In this document: piece by piece, positions 1 to 31,648 of the stretch | Layout of the letters: each line of letters begins with the position of its first letter | Numbering within the stretch: position 1 is the first letter of the stretch | NCBI RefSeq assembly: GCF_026151205.1 | Contig: NC_087073.1 | Coordinates: 20,364,837 to 20,428,836 of the forward strand | Direction: 5' to 3' | DNA from: Bolinopsis microptera | Taxonomy: Eukaryota > Ctenophora > Tentaculata > Lobata > Bolinopsidae | DNA length: 64,000 nt | The notes under the pieces: generated by a model | Database searches by the model: none | The model's input: only the letters and a program-made list of their open reading frames with translations | What the model was told of the DNA's origin: nothing | Position numbers and translations under genes: made by a program

Positions 1-2179
1 TATCACCACTCATTCGAGAAATTCATCAAATCAAAGAATATTAGTGTTAATTGTTTTCGAATGAAGGTTCATTTTTGCATTTATTTGATAGATTAAATGA
101 TCGGATCTAGCCAAATTGTATTGAATTATGTGTTGCTATTCAAATTACATTTGTCCGGAAAAAATAAGAGTTCTAGCTTCTCAGATGATCGAGATATGAA
201 GCATTTAACGAGTTTGTTCATTACGTGTGATCAGCTGATTGGGTTGAAACTAGATCTGCATAATTAGGGGAATCGTGCAGAGAGCATTAATTAACCGATT
301 GATTTTGCTAACGAGATAAACAAATTTCTTGATAACTTCGTCATTTAAAAATCCGTTTCGCACCATCTTTTCAGATTATATTCCGGATTTAATGACCTAT
401 AGCAATATGTTACAACGGAGTCATTAACATGTTCACAAACACAAGTATAAGCAATTCAATGCTGAGCGGGTGTGGCCTCAAAAATCGGATGTTCAAATTT
501 TGGTGATGATTTGACGAAATCCTCGAATGAGTAGTGACAGTATACCATCTGCAAAGTTACAGGTCTCAAATATGAAACACGGAGGTGGTATAAGACCCAA
601 CGTATGGGTACTGACTTTAGCCCCCCCCCCCCCCCTGGCCCTGTAGTATACATACAATATAATTGATTTTATTGACACTCCGGGAAAAAAAGGAAAAAAG
701 TGGATACTCTAAAAAACAACACACAACAAAAAAGACCTAGCCGCTATTAAAAGTCCAACCAGGCTATAACTGATCATATAATAATTTATAATGTACATCA
801 ATAAGTTTGTTATGTCAAAAATTTGCGATAACTCTTACGACTTCTCTATTATATTTGAAACAGACGATATATAGTATTAGTAATGCTGAAGGTGTTGAAA
901 TACTTAACTTTTTCGTTAAAGAGCATTAGTAGCGTTACAAGTGTTCAATTTCAAATACTAAATGGCATTTTCAATATTCGGACACTCGGACGAAGGTCCC
1001 GAATTTAAAAATAAGACAATCTTACTATATATAAAGCGATACGATATATATATTAGGACGCAATAAAGCTACCGGACCACGATGTATGGGGACTTGCCAC
1101 CCTATGGCAACATTAAACATATCTGTTTATATATCCGTGCCATTTTACTGACACCACGGGATCAACTTTAACACGACTTTCTGCAAAAACCGTGAAAGAT
1201 ATACAACTTAAACTTTTGTTTACTGATTCAAATGCTTTAATGGCCTTCAAATCAGCATTTTAAAAAATTGGCCGAGGAATAAGAATTTTAGTGCCCAAAA
1301 TTTGGACCCCAAGTGGTGTCAAAAACGCGAATCAAATAGATAATAATTATTTTAGTCTCTTGAGTCTTGACACCACTTTAGGGTTAGAAATAGACGGGTC
1401 CCTGTTAGTAATAGTAGCTTATAAATATTATAAATAAAGTGACAAGAATTCGTTCAGTTATTAACTTAAGGTATTTTAACACTCTTAATACAACAAATCA
1501 TTCGACTTTTTTTGATGTCGGCGTTACAGAGAAATATATTGACTATTTTCCTTTCTTCAGACATGTGCTCGCTAACTCGAGAAGTGGATATCAAAATAAT
1601 CATAAATAACTCACTGATAACGAGCTAATAATTTAGTTCATTGCAACTATTTTCTCGGTAATAATAGAAACATGATTAAACCTAAATCAAAGACAGACTG
1701 ATCTAGATACATAATGGAATAAGTTATTTTGTATTATTACTAATAGCTATCCTTGAACGAATAAACGGTCGGGTCGGAACCTAACAAATAATGATAAATT
1801 TATGGCACATAATAGCAAAATAAAAGTAATAGTATTAGGTCTATAGGAAGCGTCTGGACCACCACAAAACCAAAGGAGCAGACTTTTTAGCGGTAGAAGC
1901 GAAGGAAGCAAAGTGAGCAATCCAAAGGACCGGTGTGAATTGTTAGATTGGATTAAGGGGGTGCAGGTGAGGGTGCCACATGTGCACATGCTACCCACTT
2001 CTCTCCGCCCGCTCTCTCTCCTCTACACCTCGCTCTCAATTAAAACACTTAACGTGTATAATGCTTATACAGTTTATATAACCTGTACCAATTCGCGACG
2101 AGGACGGAGCTGGAGGAACAATTGATAATTTGAATAATTGATAGTGAGACAAAGGTAAGGAGGAGACGAAGAAATCACG

Positions 2180-2218
<39 letters not shown>

Positions 2219-5200
2219 GAACAAATGGGTAGAATCAAGGAGTACTGGAGTTGTTGCTGGGTTAATAGATAGATAATTGGGGGAGCGCATTGTGGACTTA
2301 GGACTAACGAACTTTAAGATTACTTAACATGTGCCCATGCCCTAAGCTCTTATTTATTATTTAACGGTATAGTCAAGAGGAGAATACTATGATAAAATAT
2401 ATTTTAATATATTATATTCTGTAGGACTTTATTACTACTGTACTAATATATACAATAATACATAGGTGCAAAGATAATCCTGATAAGTGAGGCAGGGTTT
2501 CAGCGCCCGCATGGCAAATACGCACAAAGACATCTCACGTGAAAGTGCAAAGAGGGTCCCTCTTCGTTATGCTAATAACATTACTGAAACGTGATGCTGA
2601 TACCAACTTGAAGTAATGATGCAAGTAAGCGGAACAGCGCTGGCATCAATCAGCACCGTTGTCATAGTAACGAGCTAAATGGTGACACGACACACGTGAC
2701 TCCGCCTCAAAACGGCACTCCACTGCTCGTTACTTGTCAACTTTTTGACAGGGTCGTTGGCGAAATTTAATTTAATAATTACGACAGTGTTATTATTGAG
2801 CGAGAACTTCAGATGTAGGGCCCTAATCAAGATGTCAGGCTCAGACGAACAAGATGTCAGGCTCCAGACTAAATTAAAAGGTAGCTTCAGCTCTTAATTT
2901 TAGTTTAGATTAAAAAGAATTATTAAAAGATTCATCACGCACTGCTTGACAAAAATCTTAATATGAGTTAATCTGATTATGGGAGTTGTGGTAAATAAAG
3001 TTGATGATTATGTACCGTTGGCAATTGCCAATTAAAATTAATTATTCAAATTATGTACTTATAAGATTAAATCAAATACGCATCAAATACTAATAAAATC
3101 ATTTATTATATTTACGAATAAGCTCTTAAAGTGGAGAACAAATATAATAGTTAACAACAATCACGTGTTTTAACTGTGAAAAATGTTCCACTCATTTACT
3201 ATTTAGGCCATCATGATGTGAAATAAACGGAAGATTTAAATGTCATAAGACGTGCAGACAGATAACAAAGTTGAGTTTCGAAGCATCGTTATCACATGTC
3301 GGGCGATGATAGACACATATTCTACAGTTTCTTCGTTCTCTAAAGAATTTCAATACAAAAAAGCGACCGGTTGTTGTGCAGAGGAATGTTTTGTGATCAG
3401 AGCAACTTATTTTATACAACCAATGCCTTACAATGATTCAGGTGATTTAGGTGATCAACAACATTTATACCCTAGCTAAAGTATCCAAACATTAAAAAAA
3501 AGATAAAATAATATTAAAATCTTGATGGGAACCATCTGCAACGAACAATGACACAGTTACAGAATGAAATGAGGTATTTATATCCCGCTCATATGATTAA
3601 CCAACAACACAAGGAAGGTGGTTAACCAATTAAATGGTTAATAACCATGTCAGAGCGGCTGATGGTGAACTTGAATCGCGTCTAAGCTAGTTAATGAAAT
3701 GAGGTATTTCTATCCGTGGGATTCCCGCTCATATAATTATGTGAGTGATGTGAGCAAATGTGTAAAAGTGAACAAAAGTATAACTCGTTATAAGGCAAAT
3801 ACAAAATTAAAACATCTAAACAACATGATAAACAAAATAGATATTTATTATTTAAGATACTCTCTATCAATACAAACAACTGACATACCACCCTCCACCG
3901 CGCTTGTTATGAAAGGTATGAGTGTCAATGGATTATGCGAGCCCCTTTACAATTAGAACACGTGATATTTAAATAATGGTAATAAAGGGAACACACTACT
4001 CAGCAGACAGACAAATATGTCGAGGTACTTACTACATATTACGATATGTCCGATGGAGAATGCTGCTGGGCGGAACTTCCGCGGCATCATGTCTACGGAT
4101 TATTTAAAGTATCACGATGTAGATGGTTAGCAGATGATGTAGTCGATAACAAGGCTGCTATGACACCACTGACTTTTAAGTTTATGACTTCATTGTCGAT
4201 AATCGACAATCTTGTCGCAATATGAATAATTGAACAGGCGGGGAAATACTTGGTTAATGATTATGAGCGCGGCAGAGGTTAGAAGTCAGCTCCTTATCAC
4301 GAGGACGCATGCACCAAGACCCAAGTACTGAGTCAGTACTTGAAGTATTCACGTAGGGTCAAGTAGAAACTAATGTCAAACAGTAGTTGACATTAGTTTT
4401 AAAATATATATGTTTAGAGTTTTGTACGGTAATAGCACGAACTATAGTAAATACCAATCAGAAGTATTTAGTAAGCCAACTGCTAAGTAGAAAACTCCCT
4501 TAGCAATCATCACGTTTCGTCATTCGTTTTAGTAAGAAGTTAAGTAGATAGCTGGTAGCCATGAAGTCATCCCGACCAGAACATGAGACGTTTACTAAGT
4601 GTTTAAATAATATTCCAGCTTTGAAGCTGTGACGATTCAGAGAACGTTTCAGGGGATATTTAGCTCCACTGGTCTATCTGTTAATGCGACTAATTGTACT
4701 GAAGAATATTTCTCGATTTACAAGGTCTTTTGGGGTTTGCAGACTCGCACGGTATTTATTTCTAATATAGAGTAAAATCGTGGGTTGGGGGCTCAGAGAA
4801 TTGTATATCTATACGGCCGGGCCTTCACTATCGCAGTTGAAATGCAAAAGTATAGACCCGCCTATGATATTCGAAAACACGCATTATATTGTCGTATGGA
4901 AGTATGAACTCTCTCTATAGTCCAAACAGACCGCAATGAAATGCGCAAACATTTTATAGCAACATTCCCTTAGCGAGACAGGTCGACAGAACCGAATTAA
5001 ATGTTGCCATGAAATAGTTAATTCGAGGTATAAAGTGTCAACAAAATATTTTATCTATAAAAGTAAAGATTTATTCAATCATAAATTGCGCAACACGAAT
5101 GGCTGAATGGATATATTCAATAATTTGGACAAGTAAAATGTTACTTTTAATTAAACCAGGAAATCGTGTTGCTAAGCCGGAGTTAATGGAAACTTCCAAA

Positions 5201-6560
5201 TCATTAAATTTGATGCTTTAACTTTAAATTTATAATCGATTATTCTATTAAAGGAATTTTAACTTCGAAATTCCAAAGAATTTGTAATTTGTATGAAATG
5301 TTTAGAACAAAATAAATACCAGAAAGTTTTTGATCAAAAATATTTGATTTCAATTTTTGATAAAAATATGGTGACTAACCAATCTTTCATATCAACAAAA
5401 TCTTTGAGACGTAATAAGTAGACAGGAGATATCAAGAAATAATCACTGCAATCCCCGTAAAGTAAATATTAATAAATTTATTAACACGTGAGCTTATTAT
5501 ATTAACTAAAATAATTATAAAATTGGTTTGATAACAAGTCGAGAAGTAATTGCCCAGGTCGCTAATTAAATTAAACAAATTAAATTATCAGGTTCTACGA
5601 TGATGAAGCGTTTAGAAGTTTTAGAAGTTTCTGAAGTTTCAAATCACCGATGCTTTACGATATAATGTAAAAAGTTTTAAAGTCAATCAAGTAAGTTTAG
5701 CGAAAATTTGGACAAGAACTGAGAAGACCAGGAAAGCATCCATCTTGAGTATGACATTCAGTGCCATCACTGATTAACATATTAACAAATTAACAAATTA
5801 ACAAATTAACACAGAAAGGAACTATAACTAACAGGTGCTAGTCACCTTATATTAAGGTCTGTCTAATTGAGAAAGGAGATCCACAAATGGCTTCACTTAA
5901 CTTAGCTTATGACTTTTTAGCCTGTATTTCGGCCAGCACATTATTTCGGAAACAATCAAAAAGTTATAATACTTCCCATATAACAATTTTGTTGAAATTT
6001 GGTCAGCTTACGTAAACACTTATGTTCTACTAAACCTAAATTAGTTTGAGCAATTTCGATGGTCAGAATTTGAGTTATCAACGAATTTATACCTATTTTG
6101 TCATATTTAGACCTCTTTATCAAGGCTAATCTCTCCCAACTAATTTAGGTTCGGTAGTTAAGTATGATTGGAAGGTTCTGACAAATTTTCACCATGATTC
6201 ATGATCAGGAACCGAAGATATTACAGAATAATACGACAAAAATCAACGAATTTCGTCAAATTACGCGACTTTAACACCTAATTTTGCTCCCAAAGCCGCG
6301 CACCATCAAATATGGCACCTAGGCGAAACTCACTGATCATTCCAAAAAGGTATGACAAATTTGACCATCTCACACGACTGAGCGAGGGAACCACCATTAT
6401 AAACGGTTAACAAAATCTTGAGGACTGAGCTGGTGACCACGATAACGTTTATAAATGCCGGTTTATAAAATCATAGATACCACCTATATTGATGACTTAG
6501 CGGGGGACACACCATTACAAAGAGTTTAAATCCCAAGCTGACAGACACGGCTGACACACC
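1..6560. other. Non-coding stretch, no gene supported
   Basis: I see no ORF with protein-like composition and no chain of exons with matching splice phases here. Short open frames at 1747-2290, 3252-3479 and 3691-3956 lack homology that I can recognise. Noticeable items are a poly-C run near 620-634, a (GA)n tract near 2186-2215, and a short duplicated segment: the words GAAATGAGGTATTT and CCCGCTCATAT recur at about 3568-3594 and 3695-3734. The rest is AT-rich sequence without visible structure, apart from the hairpin listed separately. Confidence 0.5.
4367..4399. repeat. Short perfect inverted repeat (hairpin)
   Basis: Two 13-base arms, AAACTAATGTCAA and its exact reverse complement, are separated by 7 bases. 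No flanking duplication or larger element could be defined around it. Confidence 0.6.
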
Positions 6561-6570
6561 TATGTCATGG

Positions 6571-6610
6571 TTGGTAGCTTTGATCACCATCGTGTGATCA
6601 AAGCTACCAA
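6571..6610. repeat. Perfect 17-bp inverted repeat with 6-base loop
   Basis: The arms TTGGTAGCTTTGATCAC and its exact reverse complement surround a 6-base loop. It lies just upstream of a small cluster of CACGTG-containing direct repeats at about 6638-6700. It may be the relic of a foldback element or a structured RNA segment; nothing else supports either. Confidence 0.7.
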
Positions 6611-6637
6611 GAATGGACTGAAATTGCAGCAACCTTC

Positions 6638-6702
6638 ACGTGCCAGGTCACGTGTCAGTTGCCAGGTCACGTGCCAGGTCACGTGTCAGTTGACAGGTGA
6701 GT
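6638..6702. repeat. Short E-box-rich direct repeats
   Basis: Four CACGTG E-box cores occur in about 50 bases, embedded in repeated words such as CCAGGTCACGTG and GTCAGTTG. This resembles, on a small scale, the large E-box array at 57555-57964, but the repeat unit differs. No gene start was found next to it. Confidence 0.5.
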
Positions 6703-7958
6703 GCGGCCATTAAACAGGAACAGCAGCTCAACTTCTCATGGCTTTACTTCTCTCTCTAGATGATTCATGGATGTTACGAGATGTTGTCCACGACGTAAAA
6801 GGACTATATCTTGCAGATTGCAGAACAATCAGTGATCACTACCCACGACGAACATAATATCAAATATTAAAGTCCAATGTCTGTATCGCTAAGAGACGCG
6901 AATCTAGCGGTTATATTTGATATGATAATTGTATTAACATTAAAGATAAAGGGAAATAGATAAAAGGTTCAACAATAAACTGAGCTGTCGCGACTATCTG
7001 TAAATATTTTGAATAACTCTTGTTGATAAAATCTATAAGATAACTATTAACTATAATAATGACCTTATTAACCAACAGCAGTGGTGGGGTCAAAATAATA
7101 TTTTAAATAACTGTCGGAGTTATGATGGCCTTCTAGTAACATTATTGTTGTATTTAGCAGCTCCCAATTTATTTGATGGACTAGAATTAGAGAAATTAAT
7201 GAAATTGAACCAAGAATGGTGCCAAAAGAAAAATAATCGAAAAAATCAGTAACTTTCTTGTGGTAATCGGTGATTTCCAAGGAACAGTCAGTCGCAAAAA
7301 TCATGACCGTTAAAATGTGACGGTTTTTCGGGCATCCCGCCATATTTTTATCGTGAGAGAAGTAAATAACATTAAATAACATAAGTAATAACATTAAATA
7401 AGGAAGCGTTTACTACGAATAAAGGCAGCGATCTCGCTGTCCGGGTGGTCAGCAACTCTGATGACCCGATAGAGGATTCTATGAAGCACACCAAAGTAAC
7501 CAAAGTAAGTAACGTCAGCCTTGATAATACTTGATAATACTTATCAAATAAGTATTATTAAATTGATTAATATAATATTGCTTAGATAAGGACAATTAGA
7601 TGACGCGAAATTTCTCTAGGTGTCATGACCCAACTGATTATTATTGCCAAACTTAAGCAACAGCTTAGCATACTCCTCAGTAAGCAGTGTAATAGGGTCT
7701 TCAGTAAGTGCCAATTTGAGGGCATCGTTTAACTTCTACGATATAATCGAAAATCATATCTATGGAATCGATAGGTAAACAGGCTGAACAGCTGTAGAAC
7801 TAATAATTATGATGATATTGAACTGTTTCTTCGTATCCCATGGCGAGCCTAACATTTTACCGCCACTAAAAACTTCAACTGAATTTGCCTTTCGGCTCCG
7901 GAAGATTTACAGTCGTCAAGTTGGCTATCAAGCTCGTATGGAAAGCACAGCCTTTTCT

Positions 7959-27599
<19,641 letters not shown>

Positions 27600-28151
27600 C
27601 GAAATAAGATTTAGTTATCACAAACTAAAATAACATCAGACACTAAGTCATAACCTGTGATAATGTGATTAGTCAGTGGCTTCTTGGGCTTAACTATATG
27701 TCAACTTAATATGTTTCAGTATTTCTGCAAATTAACAGTTTATTTAAAACTAGCACAATAGTTTTTTAAGATTTTGACATTCAATTTGACATTTTTGACG
27801 AATCAAAATATAAAATAAATAACAGGTTTGATAAAATAGGCATGATGTTATATGAAAAGTTGAAATTAATAGAACATTAATAAATTAAAATTTTAGTACA
27901 AAGTTGGCTACCTAAAGAAGACAATAGTCATACAACTGAATAGTTAGAATACAGTAGTGTATTGCTAGATCGAATTGAGCAGGGGTAATTACTAATAAAA
28001 CTGGAAATAAATAGCCTAAAATTGTAAAAAGATCACATTATTCTCTCGAGGATAAAAGGCTAAATTTGGAAAAATTAACCGATAAAAAGTCATCAATAAG
28101 TAAAAAACGTAAAATAAATGACCAGTTAAACAAATTAGGTCAACACTATTA

Positions 28152-28483
28152 CAGCCCAGTTCCACGGCTCAGTTTTGCGACAGATTTGACACAAAACTCC
28201 GCGAAAAGAGTTTTGAAAGGCAAAACTCCGGGATGGCAGTTTTGTTTACAATGTACGTTCCCACGGTTGGTATTTTGCAAGCAGATTTGCGCGCACGTTG
28301 GCGCATTATAATGAAATGTCCCACGGGAGCGCCCAGGTTAAAACTGCTTTCACAGAGTTTTGGGTCATATCAAAAATATTTCTCCGTGCGGAGAAATATT
28401 TTTGAATTTCATTTCCGGTCGCAAAAATGTGAGAAAAAATGTGAGCAAATCTGGTTGCAAAACTGAGCCGTGGAACTGCAGGG
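28152..28483. mobile_element. MITE with TTA duplication, PIF/Harbinger-like
   Basis: Inverted ends share GTTCCACGGCTCAGTTTTGC; TTA lies directly outside each end (28149-28151 and 28484-28486). A 3-bp TTA/TWA duplication is typical of PIF/Harbinger elements. Near the right end is a perfect short palindrome (28369-28402, arms CAAAAATATTTCTCC, loop GTGC). There is no coding capacity. It sits between the TRIM37 start and the tandem oxygenase-like genes. Confidence 0.7.
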
Positions 28484-28790
28484 TTAGACTATTAATTTAT
28501 AATATAAGCTTCGATCTGTATAAAATTGTATCTATCGCTGAGATAAAAAGATAACAACTTTAACCGAAACAAAATAACCAATAAAACAGACTGTAAAATT
28601 ACAGCAGCTTGCATTTATCTTTTATTATTTTGTAAGATTTATATCTTTGCAAATAATTTAAGGAACAGCATTTAGTCTTCTATTATCACAATACTACAGA
28701 CAGGAAATTAAGGCCTATTACAGTCTTGAGAGGGCGGTGCAGGGTAGCCCCCGAAAATACGAATTTTTAATTCCCATATTACTTTGAAAG

Positions 28791-31631
28791 AATGAATATA
28801 TTTTAATAAAATACTAAAATATAAACCTATCAAAATGTTATTATATGTGGTTATCAATTTTAAAAATAAAATTCGTTTCCATATTAAAAACACATTCTGC
28901 GTCTCCAGAGACAAACAGTCACAATTACAAACATCACTCACACTTTTCAGGGACATTCCCCTTAATCATGAGCTCATTCATCCTCCTTCCAAGCTTTTCT
29001 AAAACACTTTTCTCTGGTGAGCTACATTTCACAAGGTAACTTTTCCAGAGGTTAAATAAATCAGTTGCTCTAACCATGAACGGCAGAAGTGCATCAAGAT
29101 AGCCCAGACAGTCAGTTAATTTTCCGTTACTCTGTAGAAGTTGAACGTTAGGGATGATGTCTTTGTAGTTTTCCTTTTCTGTCGCTTCCTTTACCACATG
29201 TACTGTCTTTAGTTGAGTTAACAATAGGGTATAAGCAACTGAACAGTCCTTTTCGATAGCCAGTTTAATCAGCTTATTAAAGGGGTGATGGTGAATCAGA
29301 TTTCTCAAGAAAAAATGCATTTTTAGGAAAGTTACAGTTTTTGTATTTATCATGAATATCATAATTTCTGGAACATAACGTAATGCAAATGGACAAAGTT
29401 TGTGGTCTGGATTTTTCATCTTCCATTCCACTGTTTTGGTACGATACTTATACTGATAGTATAAATATCCTTCTCCTGTCCTTGTACAAACATTTTTCAG
29501 TTCACAGTAGGTTTTGATCCTGTCAAGATCTAGCGGTTCACAGCTATTGATAAATCTTATAAAAGCTTGATTGACATACTCTGAACTTCCATTCTTCCAT
29601 TCATCTATTTTTGTATTAAGCGAACTTATAAGAACCTCTGTCAGTTGTACTGGTTTTAGAATACTGCAATTAAGTTCATAACATTTGATGATTTTGCTAT
29701 AATCTGATGGTTCACGGCTTTTGATAAACTTAATAAAAGCTTTTGATACACAGTCTGAATTTCCCAGCTGTTTCATAGCATCAGCAAGTTTCAGTGCAAA
29801 TCCATCTGCTTCTGTGAGATCATGTTTTTCAAGCTTTGAAAGTGCTTCAAGAAATTTTTGTTTTTCCTTCAATATGCCACAGATGTGTACAATTTCTATT
29901 AGAGCATTTGTATTATCAAAAGCTTTATCCATTTCCTCACCTATTAGCAATACAATTTGTAGTCCGTTTCTGGTTTCCACTAATGAGTCCTCTTGTCGAG
30001 CTATCTCTCTTAAATGAAAGAGACCTTCTTTAGGACTTGATTTGAACTTCATTTCTACTGCACAGTCAGTACGCATAAACACCAAGGTGAATCTGCTGTA
30101 GTTTAAGTTTGAATCATAGGATCTACTTTTAGTGGTACACCACGAAGTTGAGTTGACTTTATCCATGCTAAAATTTATCATCTGATTCACAGGCTCAGTG
30201 CAATTCAAATCCAATTTTTCATTTATTTTAACAGTTGATGCGGTCAAAGGTAAAAACCCTTTGAAAATTAATGATCTTCGAATTTCTTCATATTTTGAAG
30301 GATGTTGTCTACTGCAGTCATGATCATAGTCATAATAACTGTCACATTCCTCAGGTTCCTCTGCTGTTCTATGAATAGTAAGGTCAGCAATAGAGAGATA
30401 AAGATGGTATCTTCTTTTGCCTTGTTTCTCCTTGTCATGAGCTAAAACTTTTCTTATCAGAGAAAGTACTTTGCTATCAGGATCCTGCAACCAGTCCTCA
30501 TTGCTGATAAAAGATTCGGAACTTTTACTATAATCACCTTTTAGTCCAACCAGAAGAATATTTATCATAATACTTGTGCCCTTGAAGAGCCCAGGATAAC
30601 AGAGGAACATCAACTGAAAACATGAAACTTTCTAGAAGATTGCTTATAGTAGCAATGCTTTGAGCCTCATCAAATGGTGCAGGTGTTACTCCAACCTCAT
30701 TCTGACACATGTGATATACTAAACAAGTTAAATGTCCATCAGTTATCACTCCAAAGTCTAGCAAGCATTCAGAAAATAAGGCTATGTATGAGAAACTAGA
30801 TGCAGCATTGTCTTTATTCACAGCAAATGTAGTACTCTGATTTTTGTACGTAACTTTGATGTTTCCATTGAAACTTGTCTCATAAATTGAAGGTAACATT
30901 ACTACAACGACTCCAAAAGCATCTTTAGGCATAGTTTCAGGTAATAGACAGGGTTTGCAACCAATTCCGCCTACAAAAAGCTTGTGAAGTTTGGCATCAA
31001 CTTTGATATTAGAACTCATTCCAAGCTTGCGAATAATATCTTGGTTTAAAAGAGTCTCCATGTCCTCAGCAAAGCTTTTGTTCAACAATTCTACGTTGCT
31101 GCTGTCAAGGGAAACAAAATTCTTTAATTCATCAGCAGGTGAGGAATCCGCATTACTACTTAGCAAATCTTTGAAAACTCTCCCAGTCACAGGGGTGGGT
31201 ATTACACCAATATTGGGAACTTTTGCTAGTGGTAAGCGAGGAAGAAAAATATGTGCCAACACTGCACCATATACTGCAAAAACTGCGGATCCTTTTAGAT
31301 GGGCATCAATAGCAGCAATAAAATCAACTTTAAGATCTTCTACTGATCTAACATTTTCATCAAAATCACGCGGTGCTTTTGGTAATATGATTTTAGAACG
31401 CTTATTATCAGGTTTAGTTGCCTCATTACCATCTTCTGCAGGGTCATCGTCCTCAGAGAACGATGATCTCTTATGAACCATTGCAGCTGGCTACCTGAAA
31501 TTTTCATTATTTATCATCATTAGCAAGCATATCATACATAGACATTGTTCAAACCGGAGAGCACCATTAATATTTCATCAGATAATTATAACGCAATGTT
31601 ATGTTGTATTTGGACAAGAAGGGAGACACAC
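28791..31631. repeat. Tandem duplication unit A (with 31649-34500)
   Basis: This 2.84-kb block and the next one (31649-34500) align along their whole length, including 3' flank, gene and 5' flank (GCAAGCATATCATACATAGA, CAAACCGGAGAGCACCATTA). The offset is about 2.86 kb. Similarity is highest in the middle of the gene and lower near the middle-upstream (about 30080-30350 against 32940-33230) and in the flanks. Confidence 0.9.
28934..31481 (-). pseudogene. Frameshifted copy of 2OG-Fe(II) oxygenase-like gene
   Basis: This is the paralogue of the intact gene at 31793-34345. It reads as two overlapping frames: 31481-30534 (N-terminal 315 codons, ending GWTKR) and a downstream frame that joins at GDYSKSSESF and ends at 28934. 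The break is a single extra T in a plus-strand T run at about 30538-30541 (TTTT here, TTT in the intact copy). The rest is open over 2.5 kb, so the change is recent, or is an assembly/sequencing error in a homopolymer. The predicted N-terminal domain shares the missing metal ligands of its neighbour. The start ATG is in the same context, just after an acceptor-like TTTCAG. Confidence 0.8.
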
Positions 31632-31648
31632 ATCAGAATTTAATAACA

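Noticed and set aside
611-645. End of a TTAA MITE at the poly-C run
   Set aside because: The G-rich strand resembles the end of the element at 10030-10622, but there is no TTAA and no partner end.
1747-2290. Short ORFs on both strands
   Set aside because: They include the (GA)n tract and low-complexity Leu/Ser runs and have no homology or splice support.
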